Positions 34,962 through 42,372 of a stretch of DNA of 64,000 bases are shown here, one piece after another. Position 1 is the stretch's first letter. Every line of letters begins with the position of its first letter. The notes under the pieces were generated by a model. The model worked only from the letters and a program-made list of their open reading frames with translations. It was not told where the DNA came from and did not search any database. Origin of the DNA: Kosakonia sp. H02 (GTDB lineage: Bacteria; Pseudomonadota; Gammaproteobacteria; Enterobacterales; Enterobacteriaceae); contig CP131915.1 in assembly GCA_030704225.1 (NCBI GenBank), forward strand, positions 2,852,001 through 2,916,000. Reading direction: 5' to 3'. The translations under genes and the position numbers were made by a program.

Positions 34962-35501
34962 TTACCTTCTGCCTGTCACAATTTTTTGGTAGAGAAATGG
35001 AATATCACGTATATCATCTTTCCCGCGATATTTTCCTGGCTGATTCTCGTTCTGATACAACTGCCAAAGATCGATACCATAAATCAGAAGTAACCAGTAA
35101 TCCGCCAAAATGGATGCCTGTTGCTCAAGGGAGTAATCCGTAAGTTTTTCCCGGTCGAGTTGGTAGAAATAATTCGCCGCCCAGCTAAAAAATCCACGCG
35201 TCCGCACCCATTGCCCGTGCTGATGCTGCCATACATGACCTAACTCATGAATGAAAGTATGTTTATCCTGGAGTGTTGCATCTGGTTGTGAAAAATCATC
35301 CTGGTAGCGTTCTTTTCTGAACCAAATCTCCCCATTGGGCGCCATTACATAATCCGGGTGTTGCAAACCAAAGGGTAAATAACTATCGCAATGGATCCAG
35401 ACGCGGCTGTAAACAATGGCATCCCCGTAAAAGCGACGCGCCATGGCTATTTCACCCAGCGTCATAAGCCGCAGAGTCCCTTCTTTACGTTCAGTAGCCA
35501 T
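34962..35501 (-). CDS. HExxH metallopeptidase-like effector candidate
   Basis: A 179-residue protein with no signal peptide. It carries HELGHVWQHQ (85-94): the zinc motif His85-Glu86-x-x-His89 with further His residues at 93 and 95, a form also seen in DUF4157-type and other secreted metallopeptidase-like domains. It is followed by the lipoprotein gene, giving an effector-immunity pair. No vgrG, hcp, paar or T6SS structural gene is in the window, so delivery would depend on a system elsewhere. Activity is inferred from the motif. AGGAG-like AAGGAG precedes the ATG. Confidence 0.6.
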   Translation of the reverse strand: MATERKEGTLRLMTLGEIAMARRFYGDAIVYSRVWIHCDSYLPFGLQHPDYVMAPNGEIWFRKERYQDDFSQPDATLQDKHTFIHELGHVWQHQHGQWVRTRGFFSWAANYFYQLDREKLTDYSLEQQASILADYWLLLIYGIDLWQLYQNENQPGKYRGKDDIRDIPFLYQKIVTGRR

Positions 35502-35660
35502 TCCATGCTCCTTATATTTCTCAGGGTTCCTTCCCTGACCGCGCGCAATTATTACTACTTTGCGGCGGGATAAATCGGAGCGTGCACGTATTACCGAATG
35601 AATCGGAATTTATTTAGTCAGGCCTGTAAAAATTTACGCCAAACGCATTCGGTTCTGGTG

Positions 35661-36278
35661 TTATTTCCCCCACTTTTCACAAAACGCCTCGATATTTTCA
35701 CCTTGAAAATCCGCCAGCCGTTCAATGAGGGTTTCCAGCGGCCAGTCCCACCAGGCGATCTGCTGCAATTGACGCCCAATTTGCGACGAGAAGCGCAGGC
35801 GGATAGTTTTGGCGGGTACGCCACCGACGATGGTATAGGGTGCGACATCTTTACTGACCACGGCTCCGGCGGCGATCACCGCGCCATCGCCAACCGTGAC
35901 GCCGGGTAGCACGATTGCGGCATGACCAATCCATACATCATTGCCGATGGTGACGCTGTCTTCGCGGCGGCGGGCAAAAAAGTCGTGATCGCGCACGGCA
36001 TCGGCAGAGTAGTATTCAGGGCAATAAGTGATGCGATGCTGGGACGGGCGCTCCATTGGGTGATTGGGCGCACCAATGCGGACATGGTTGGCAATCGCCA
36101 CGAATTTACCGATCTTCGCATCGGCAATGGTGCAATATTCGCCAAGGTAGGAGAAATCTCCCAGCGAGCTGTATTCCATCAGGCTATTTGCCAGGACTTC
36201 GCACTGCTGCCCAATTTCGCATTCACGCATGCGCACGCTGGGGTCGACCCAGGTTTCAGCTAATTTCACGAGCTTCAT
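35661..36278 (-). CDS. Hexapeptide-repeat acyltransferase, phosphonate-associated type
   Basis: A 205-residue left-handed beta-helix transferase. Hexapeptide repeats run from about 10 to 75 and 110 to 155 (IGNDVWIGHAAIVLPGVTVG, then GAVIAAGAVVSKDV), with the catalytic-type His in APNHPM/ITYCPEYYS region. It resembles the transferase family found with phosphonate (phn) genes and CatB-like acetyltransferases. No phn gene is adjacent, so its acceptor is unknown. It appears to be a single gene. Confidence 0.8.
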   Translation of the reverse strand: MKLVKLAETWVDPSVRMRECEIGQQCEVLANSLMEYSSLGDFSYLGEYCTIADAKIGKFVAIANHVRIGAPNHPMERPSQHRITYCPEYYSADAVRDHDFFARRREDSVTIGNDVWIGHAAIVLPGVTVGDGAVIAAGAVVSKDVAPYTIVGGVPAKTIRLRFSSQIGRQLQQIAWWDWPLETLIERLADFQGENIEAFCEKWGK

Positions 36279-36405
36279 CAGTTATCTCCACCTCACAGGT
36301 AGCGCTACTTTATGACGCCTGTGTGTAGGGAAAATGACGAGGCGGGAATTATTTTGCTGTCTGGTGCATGGAAAAGATCCCTGTTTTTTTATTTTTCCCG
36401 GCACA

Positions 36406-36430
36406 ATAAAAAGGCAGGCCGAAGCCTGCC
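36406..36430 (-). terminator. Terminator of the chemoreceptor gene
   Basis: GGCAGGC (36413-36419) and GCCTGCC (36424-36430) form a perfect 7-base stem with loop CGAA. On the minus strand it is followed by TTTTTATT, a good Rho-independent terminator 22 bases past the stop. Confidence 0.88.
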
Positions 36431-36452
36431 AAAACTCGCTAACGGATTAACA

Positions 36453-37991
36453 TCAGCTCAGCTTAAACACCGCAACCGCGTCTTTCAGTATCTGTGACTG
36501 CTGCTGGAGCGAGTAAGCCGCAGTCGACGCTTCCCCTACCAGCGTGGCGTTCTGCTGCGTGACGGTATCCATCTGCGCAACCGCAATGTTGATTTGATCG
36601 ATGCCGCGGCTCTGTTCACCGGTCGACATGGCGATTTCTGACATCAGTTCTGAGACTTGCTTAACGGCGCTGATAATGCGCTGCATGCTTGCGCCCGCAC
36701 TGGTTACACGCTCGCTGCCTACCAGCACTTGTCGGCCAGACAGCTCAATAAGCTCTTTGATCTCTTTTGCCGCAACGGATGAGCGCTGCGCCAGGTTACG
36801 AACTTCCGTCGCGACGACGGCGAAACCGCGCCCCTGCTCGCCTGCGCGGGCCGCTTCGACCGCTGCGTTGAGCGCCAGGATATTGGTCTGGAAGGCAATG
36901 TCTTCAATAATCCCGATAATGGTGCCGATTTTGCTGGAGCTGGATTCGATCTCTTTCATTGAGACAACCGCTTCTTCAACAATGGCATTCCCTTCCTGCG
37001 CGGCGTTGCGCATATTGCCTGCAAGGTTGTTTGCTTGCTGGGTGTTTTCTGAGGTCTGTTTCACCGTAGAGGTAAGCTGTTCCATGCTGGCTGCGGTCTG
37101 CCCCAGCGAAGCCGCCTGCTCCTCAGTACGTGAGGAGAGATCGGTGTTACCCTCGGCTATCTCTTCCGCTGCGTATGCCACGCTTTGGCTGGAAGCCCGC
37201 ACCTGGGAGATTATCTGCATCAGAGAAAGTCGCATCTGCTCCAGAGCACCAAGCATGTCACCCATTTCATCTTTCGAACCGCAAACGATCGGTGTATGCA
37301 ACTCACCTTCCGCCATTCTGTGGCAGTGCAAACGCGCCATATCCAGCGGCGTCAGCACACGACGGCGGAGCAGAACACAGATGGCGACAATAATCAGCGT
37401 AAACAGCAGCGAGAAGATACCGAGGGTCAGCATGCTGTTAACGAAACGGTTCTGCGCGTCAATGTTCAGATGCTGGGCATGTTTTTCGCGAAACGCCAGC
37501 AGGTTATCAAGCGCGATTTCAAATTGACGTTCGAGTTGGGGGATCGTCGTGCTGACAAGCTGATTGAAGCGCGCAGCGTCGTTGCTTCGCACTGCATCCA
37601 TTAAGGGGTGCAGACCGTTATCGACATAGTCTTGCCAGGCGCGAGCGTAAGGGGTTGCAAGTTCACCTTCACCCGCCAGGCGCGGCGAAGCCCGGTAATT
37701 ATCAAAAGCCACTATCGCTTTTTTCAGTACCTCATTTGCCCCCTCAAGCGACGCCTGCACTTTCTGGTTATCACCCAGCGAGGCGTTAATCATTGCCTCC
37801 ATCAGACGCACCCGCAGTGTGCGGCTGTGGTTAATCGGGTCGATGACCGACAGCACCACGTGAATTTCTTTGTTCACATTATCCAGCGATTCATTGCTGC
37901 GGGTCAGTGACCAAAGGTTAGAAGCCGAACTGATCAGAAAGATACAGAGTAAAAGAGTAAAAACGAGAAATGAAAAACGCCTGACTGACAT
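36453..37991 (-). CDS. Methyl-accepting chemotaxis protein
   Basis: A 512-residue chemoreceptor: first membrane helix (about 7-26), periplasmic four-helix sensor (about 30-185), second helix (about 186-209), HAMP domain, methylation helices and the highly conserved hairpin tip (EDIAFQTNILALNAAVEAAR, about 365-384). It signals through CheW/CheA to the flagellar motor. The C-terminus ends in AVFKLS without the NWETF tether for CheR/CheB, so it is a low-abundance type receptor needing help for adaptation. The ligand is unknown. A sigma-28 promoter lies upstream. Confidence 0.93.
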   Translation of the reverse strand: MSVRRFSFLVFTLLLCIFLISSASNLWSLTRSNESLDNVNKEIHVVLSVIDPINHSRTLRVRLMEAMINASLGDNQKVQASLEGANEVLKKAIVAFDNYRASPRLAGEGELATPYARAWQDYVDNGLHPLMDAVRSNDAARFNQLVSTTIPQLERQFEIALDNLLAFREKHAQHLNIDAQNRFVNSMLTLGIFSLLFTLIIVAICVLLRRRVLTPLDMARLHCHRMAEGELHTPIVCGSKDEMGDMLGALEQMRLSLMQIISQVRASSQSVAYAAEEIAEGNTDLSSRTEEQAASLGQTAASMEQLTSTVKQTSENTQQANNLAGNMRNAAQEGNAIVEEAVVSMKEIESSSSKIGTIIGIIEDIAFQTNILALNAAVEAARAGEQGRGFAVVATEVRNLAQRSSVAAKEIKELIELSGRQVLVGSERVTSAGASMQRIISAVKQVSELMSEIAMSTGEQSRGIDQINIAVAQMDTVTQQNATLVGEASTAAYSLQQQSQILKDAVAVFKLS

Positions 37992-38061
37992 AGTGGTCCC
38001 TTGGATGATAAAGCAACATAACGATCCGGCACCTCACACAATGAGGACTGCCATAAGTTAG

Positions 38062-38088
38062 TAATCGACCAAAAGGACGGGAAATTTA
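38062..38088 (-). promoter_or_regulatory. Sigma-28 promoter of the chemoreceptor gene
   Basis: On the minus strand TAAATTTC (38088-38081) and GTCGATTA (38069-38062) are separated by exactly 11 bases, matching the FliA promoter layout TAAAGTTT-N11-GCCGATAA with 6 of 8 matches in each box. The gene start is about 70 bases downstream. Confidence 0.75.
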
Positions 38089-38228
38089 ATTTAAATAAGC
38101 GTATTTACACTTGTGAGGGGTATTCCGGGGTTTAAAAACGCATTCGATCATGCGCTTCCAGCCCGCCGGCACCTGTATCTGGCGCAGTGCGGGCTGAGCT
38201 GTGAAGAGATTAAAGGCCGAAACCGCCC

Positions 38229-39986
38229 TTATTGCCCTTCGAAGCCATAGTACTGAACTGGATAGCGCTGGCCATTGATTTCCAGATCGCGCCAGGGTTT
38301 TGTGACCGTTTTGAACGAGCCTTCGCGGATGGTTTTGTCAGCACTTTGCGACAGCGTTACGTTGCCAATCTGACGCCATTCTATGCCTTGCCGGGCATAG
38401 ACGACGATCCCGGACTGATTGCGACTATAGAGCAGCACTTCCGCCGAGCCATCATTATTGAGATCCTGCATCCAGACCAGGCAGGAACCGGCATCTACAA
38501 GGCATGTGCTAAGTGATTGATCAACATACTCTGTCTGAGCCTGCCACCAGCTTTCAGGCGGCGCTTCGCTGCCGGCGCGCAGCGGGATGCTTTGCTGTAG
38601 GTCGTTGATACCATGCCTTACGCTGTCGGTATATTGCCCTGCCAGGATTTGCATCAGCATGGCTTTTTGCTCGACAGGATCGGCGAGCCATTGAGGATGT
38701 TTGTTCAGCATCGTCAATGCCTGTTTCCCCCGGCGGCCCGCGTCGCTGAATGTGTAGAGATCCATCGCATCCGCTTTTGATTTACCCTGCGCATAACGCG
38801 TCAGCTGATTTTTCACGGTAATGCGCCACGGGTCGATCGTGGGCGTATGCAGCAAAAACCAGCCGCCGGCCGTTAAAGCCAGCATTAACGCGGTGAATGT
38901 GTTCATACTGCCGGCACCCTGTGACCAGGCCCGCCGTTGAAACCATAACAGCAGTAGCGAGCCGGTAACGGCGAGAAGCGCGATGGCAGCACCGTAAACC
39001 CGCTCCACCGTCCAGCCATATTCAGCGACGCGCAACCACAGCGCCCAGACAGCCAGCGCCGCCAACAGCGGTGTCAGGCCTTGTGCAACCAGCACCAGAC
39101 GCGCAATCCCACGCTGCCAGCGTGATTCAGCAGGTGCCCTTTCGCCAACGATGGCGCTGAATGCCAGCATCAGCAGTGTCATGGTCAGCAGCAGCGTCGC
39201 GGCTGAAAAATCTTTCGGGATAATATCCAGGCCGGTAAAAGGCAAACAGGCCAGGAACAGCAAAGAAGTCAGGGCATGTAATGGCAACAGCACGCTGACC
39301 GCAAGCGTAATCAAATGGCGGTACAGCCCGGCCGCACCCGGCAGACGTCGGCAAAACACAATGCCTGCGGCGATGACCGCGCCGGTCGCCATCGGCGGGA
39401 AAAAAGGATTATCAAAAAAGAGGCGTTCAAACAGCACGATGCCGATCATGCTGAAAAGTTTGCTCCACAGCATCAGCACCAGCCAGAACAGCCCGGTCAT
39501 AATGCCGGTGACGCCAAGGGTGAAGGTGTTGCGCCACAGCGCATGGGTTATGCATGAGGTTTTACCTTCCTTCTGCGGCGATGCATTGCAGAAAGCGACC
39601 CAAAACGGCATCACCAGGCTGAGCATAACGATGACGGCGCAACTATTTCTAAAGTGAAACTCACCAGGCGGTAATTCGGGAAAGTTCCAGCGCTGCCAGG
39701 CTGTCATCAACGCGATAAACGGCATCGTCAGAAGTGCACAGATCCAGGGTCTGACGGCGCTGAGACGGTAAAGCGTGAATGCGAGTACGCTGGTTGCACT
39801 CAATGAAAGCGGCAGCAGATAAAGCGAGTAGCGATCATGCAGGTTAAGGCCGTCCGGCAAAGCCCAAAGCAGCCCGGCGATTATACCGATTGCGATGATT
39901 GCCCATTTGGTCGTGGTGGGGAAAACGTCTTTTTGCAACATAGCGATTCCTTGCTGTTTAACGGAAGGGGGGGAACTCTTATTCAT
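38229..39986 (-). CDS. DUF4153 multi-pass membrane protein
   Basis: A 585-residue protein with some ten to twelve hydrophobic helices in the first 400 residues and a soluble C-terminal domain (about 400-585) that ends in a beta-rich segment (EVLLYSRNQSGIVVYA, then YPVQYYGFEGQ). This is the DUF4153 plan; the family has no known function. Its ATG is in a 4-base overlap with a small upstream ORF. It has no clear functional link with the chemoreceptor gene downstream. Confidence 0.8.
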   Translation of the reverse strand: MNKSSPPSVKQQGIAMLQKDVFPTTTKWAIIAIGIIAGLLWALPDGLNLHDRYSLYLLPLSLSATSVLAFTLYRLSAVRPWICALLTMPFIALMTAWQRWNFPELPPGEFHFRNSCAVIVMLSLVMPFWVAFCNASPQKEGKTSCITHALWRNTFTLGVTGIMTGLFWLVLMLWSKLFSMIGIVLFERLFFDNPFFPPMATGAVIAAGIVFCRRLPGAAGLYRHLITLAVSVLLPLHALTSLLFLACLPFTGLDIIPKDFSAATLLLTMTLLMLAFSAIVGERAPAESRWQRGIARLVLVAQGLTPLLAALAVWALWLRVAEYGWTVERVYGAAIALLAVTGSLLLLWFQRRAWSQGAGSMNTFTALMLALTAGGWFLLHTPTIDPWRITVKNQLTRYAQGKSKADAMDLYTFSDAGRRGKQALTMLNKHPQWLADPVEQKAMLMQILAGQYTDSVRHGINDLQQSIPLRAGSEAPPESWWQAQTEYVDQSLSTCLVDAGSCLVWMQDLNNDGSAEVLLYSRNQSGIVVYARQGIEWRQIGNVTLSQSADKTIREGSFKTVTKPWRDLEINGQRYPVQYYGFEGQ

Positions 39987-40165
39987 AAGCGGAAATGACT
40001 ATCCAGGCGATACAGGGAACGATGATAAAAGCGCAATACATGCTTAAGCATTGTCCACGCGACGAACATAAGCGCAATAACTTGTTTTGGTTGAGTGGAG
40101 GCATAGGACCAATCCATATTAGCTGGAAAATACAACAGTAGTGATTTCTTCATTCTAAGTTTCAT
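39983..40165 (-). CDS. Small basic protein coupled to the DUF4153 gene (uncertain)
   Basis: A 60-residue ORF from the ATG at 40165 with one hydrophobic stretch (QVIALMFVAWTML) and a basic end. Its stop overlaps the DUF4153 start in ATGA, which suggests coupling, but there is no good ribosome site and I do not recognise the product. It may be a real small membrane protein or chance. Confidence 0.3.
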   Translation of the reverse strand: MKLRMKKSLLLYFPANMDWSYASTQPKQVIALMFVAWTMLKHVLRFYHRSLYRLDSHFRL

Positions 40166-40256
40166 ATGGCGATAATTTGTTGATACAGGTGTGTGATTTT
40201 CAGAAAACAACTATCACCGTTAATGAGCCTGCACCATTCAGGAAAGGAGTTTCGGT

Positions 40257-40556
40257 GTGATAAATTTAACGCCATCACTGCTTGTAATAAATAGCAGTGA
40301 TTTTTCCACAAGGATATGTGCGGGAATTAAAGTGAGTACACGTGAAGAAATTTTGGATCCTTCCAAATACTGGTCTGAATCAGGCATTAAGGGTGGGCTT
40401 TTATACTCTGAAGTTCTGGGGTGGCTTGATATGGGGCATGCCCGTGGCGATGATATTCAGCAATTAATGGCCCGTTTTGCTGCTGGAGAAGCAAGCGGCA
40501 AAAATTATTATGAGGTCGAATATCAACGATTGATGACACCAAAGCCAAAACAATAA
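40257..40556 (+). CDS. Hypothetical protein, possible truncated toxin-associated domain
   Basis: A 99-residue protein starting at GTG 40257, chosen because AAGGAG lies a few bases upstream. The block STREEILDPSKYWSESGIKG followed by LGWLDMGHARGDDIQQLM and NYYEVEYQ looks like a conserved enterobacterial domain that, as I recall, occurs at the start of longer proteins; if so this is a shortened copy. No catalytic motif is evident. It lies at the edge of the accessory patch before gltD. Confidence 0.5.
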   Translation: MINLTPSLLVINSSDFSTRICAGIKVSTREEILDPSKYWSESGIKGGLLYSEVLGWLDMGHARGDDIQQLMARFAAGEASGKNYYEVEYQRLMTPKPKQ

Positions 40557-40875
40557 CGACAGCCAAGAGAAGCGCCAAGTATCAATGCAAAGTGCTTTAA
40601 CAGTGGAGATTCAGGAGTGATTTAGCGTTTAAAGAGAAGAGTAACCCTAACCCACAGCCTCACGGTCAGAACGCGAAACAGGGTCATAAACGCCACAGAG
40701 GAAGGCAAATCGATATACAGCCCGCCCAGCCTTCAGCTGGGAGAGGCGCACGGGGGAAGTTGAAGCCTTAATCGTTGAGGGAGGGGCAACCATAAACGTG
40801 CAATTTTTCAAGCCGGGGATTCCGCTATTAGCTAACGGTAGAATGCGGCTTACAGAGGATTGTGGACACCCCTTA
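40557..40875. other. Gene-poor stretch, possible degenerate sequence
   Basis: About 320 bases between the small ORF and the gltD terminator. A 78-codon open frame on the minus strand (40647-40883) runs into the terminator and shows no family likeness, so I do not call it a gene. A short inverted repeat CCAGC/GCTGG near 40727-40740 is the only local structure. The stretch may be the remains of a deleted or mobile gene. Confidence 0.4.
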
Positions 40876-40910
40876 AAAAACAATGCCGGTCACCTTAAGT
40901 GACCGGCATT
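40874..40910 (-). terminator. Terminator of the gltBD operon
   Basis: A perfect 12-base stem, AATGCCGGTCAC (40882-40893) with GTGACCGGCATT (40899-40910), has a 5-base loop. On the minus strand it is followed by G and six T residues, a strong Rho-independent terminator 35 bases past the gltD stop. Confidence 0.93.
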
Positions 40911-40944
40911 AGGCCGGAGCCTCCTTCTGGTCGCTACTGAGAGA

Positions 40945-42363
40945 TTACACTTCGAGATAGTTCAGGATGCCATCCGCCGCTTTACGGCCTTCGGCAATCG
41001 CAGTCACCACCAAATCGGAACCGCGAACGATATCGCCACCGGCAAAGATTTTCGGGTTGCTGGTCTGGAATGCGTTGTCGCTGCCTTCCGGGGCGATAAC
41101 GCGGCCCTGAGAATCCAGCTCAACGCTGTGTTTTGCCAGCCACTCCATGCTGTGCGGGCGGAAACCAAACGCCATCACTACGGCATCGGCCGCAACCACA
41201 TGTTCGGAGCCTGCGATAATTTCCGCGCGGCGACGGCCTTTCTCATCCGGCGCGCCCATTTCGGTACGCGCCATCTTCACGCCGCACACTTTACCGTTGG
41301 CATTCACTTCAATGCCCAGCGGCTGCACGTTGAACTGAAACTCCACGCCCTCTTCACGCGCGTTTTTCACTTCGCGTCGTGAGCCCGGCATGTTCTCTTC
41401 GTCACGGCGATAAGCACAAACCACGTGGGTTGCGCCCTGGCGCACAGAAGTCCGCACGCAGTCCATGGCGGTATCACCCCCGCCAAGCACCACCACACGT
41501 TTGCCTTCCATGCTGATATACGGTTCTGCTGGCGTTTCGCCATAGCCCATAATCTGCCTGGTGTTGGCGATGAGGAACGGCAGCGCGTCGAACACGCCCT
41601 GCGCGTCTTCGTTTTCCAGACCACCACGCATCGACTGATAAGTGCCCACGCCGAGGAACACTGCATCGTACTCTTGCAGCAGATCGTCAACCTGCACATC
41701 GCGGCCCACTTCGGTATTGAGTTTGAATTCAATCCCCATGCCGGTGAAGATTTCACGGCGGCGGGTCATCACCTCTTTTTCCAGCTTGAAGGCCGGAATA
41801 CCGAAGGTCAGCAGGCCGCCGATTTCCGGGTGACGGTCGAAAACGACCGCTTTCACGCCGTTGCGGGTCAGCACGTCAGCACATGCCAGACCGGCCGGGC
41901 CCGCGCCGATAATCGCCACGCGTTTGTCGGTCTGCTTCACGCCGGTCAAATCCGGACGCCAGCCCATCTCAAACGCTTTATCGTTGATATAGCGCTCGAT
42001 ATTGCCGATGGTGACCGCGCCGAACTCATCGTTCAGGGTACAGGAACCTTCACACAGACGGTCTTGCGGGCAGACGCGACCGCATACTTCCGGCAGGGTA
42101 TTGGTCTGGTGCGACAGCTCCGCCGCTTCAAAAATACGCCCTTCGTTAGCCAGCTTCAGCCAGTTCGGAATGTAGTTATGAACCGGGCATTTCCACTCGC
42201 AATAGGGGTTACCGCACGCGAGGCAGCGGTCTGCCTGCGCTTTGGCCTGGCCTTCAGAGAAGGGCTCGTAAATCTCAACAAATTCAATCTTACGCAGCTT
42301 CAGCGGTTTCTTTGCCGGATCAACGCGCTGTAAGTCGATAAATTGGTAAACGTTCTGACTCAT
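40945..42363 (-). CDS. gltD: Glutamate synthase small (beta) subunit
   Basis: A 472-residue FAD protein that takes electrons from NADPH and passes them to the large subunit. N-terminal Cys47, Cys50, Cys55 and Cys59 (CLACGNPYCEWKC) serve the iron-sulphur clusters; the FAD site GAGPAGLACADVL begins near 153 and the NADPH site GGGDTAMDCVR near 293. Length equals E. coli GltD. It follows gltB by 9 bases in the same operon. GltBD makes two glutamates from glutamine and 2-oxoglutarate and is the main nitrogen route when ammonium is low. Confidence 0.98.
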   Translation of the reverse strand: MSQNVYQFIDLQRVDPAKKPLKLRKIEFVEIYEPFSEGQAKAQADRCLACGNPYCEWKCPVHNYIPNWLKLANEGRIFEAAELSHQTNTLPEVCGRVCPQDRLCEGSCTLNDEFGAVTIGNIERYINDKAFEMGWRPDLTGVKQTDKRVAIIGAGPAGLACADVLTRNGVKAVVFDRHPEIGGLLTFGIPAFKLEKEVMTRRREIFTGMGIEFKLNTEVGRDVQVDDLLQEYDAVFLGVGTYQSMRGGLENEDAQGVFDALPFLIANTRQIMGYGETPAEPYISMEGKRVVVLGGGDTAMDCVRTSVRQGATHVVCAYRRDEENMPGSRREVKNAREEGVEFQFNVQPLGIEVNANGKVCGVKMARTEMGAPDEKGRRRAEIIAGSEHVVAADAVVMAFGFRPHSMEWLAKHSVELDSQGRVIAPEGSDNAFQTSNPKIFAGGDIVRGSDLVVTAIAEGRKAADGILNYLEV

Positions 42364-42372
42364 CTAAATTCC

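Noticed and set aside
38102..38228. Short plus-strand frame after the chemoreceptor promoter
   Set aside because: It has no start signal, no recognisable relatives and runs into the convergent DUF4153 gene; at most a gene remnant.
40647..40883. 78-codon open frame on the minus strand
   Set aside because: No family likeness, no ribosome site, and its start codon falls in the gltD terminator T tract.
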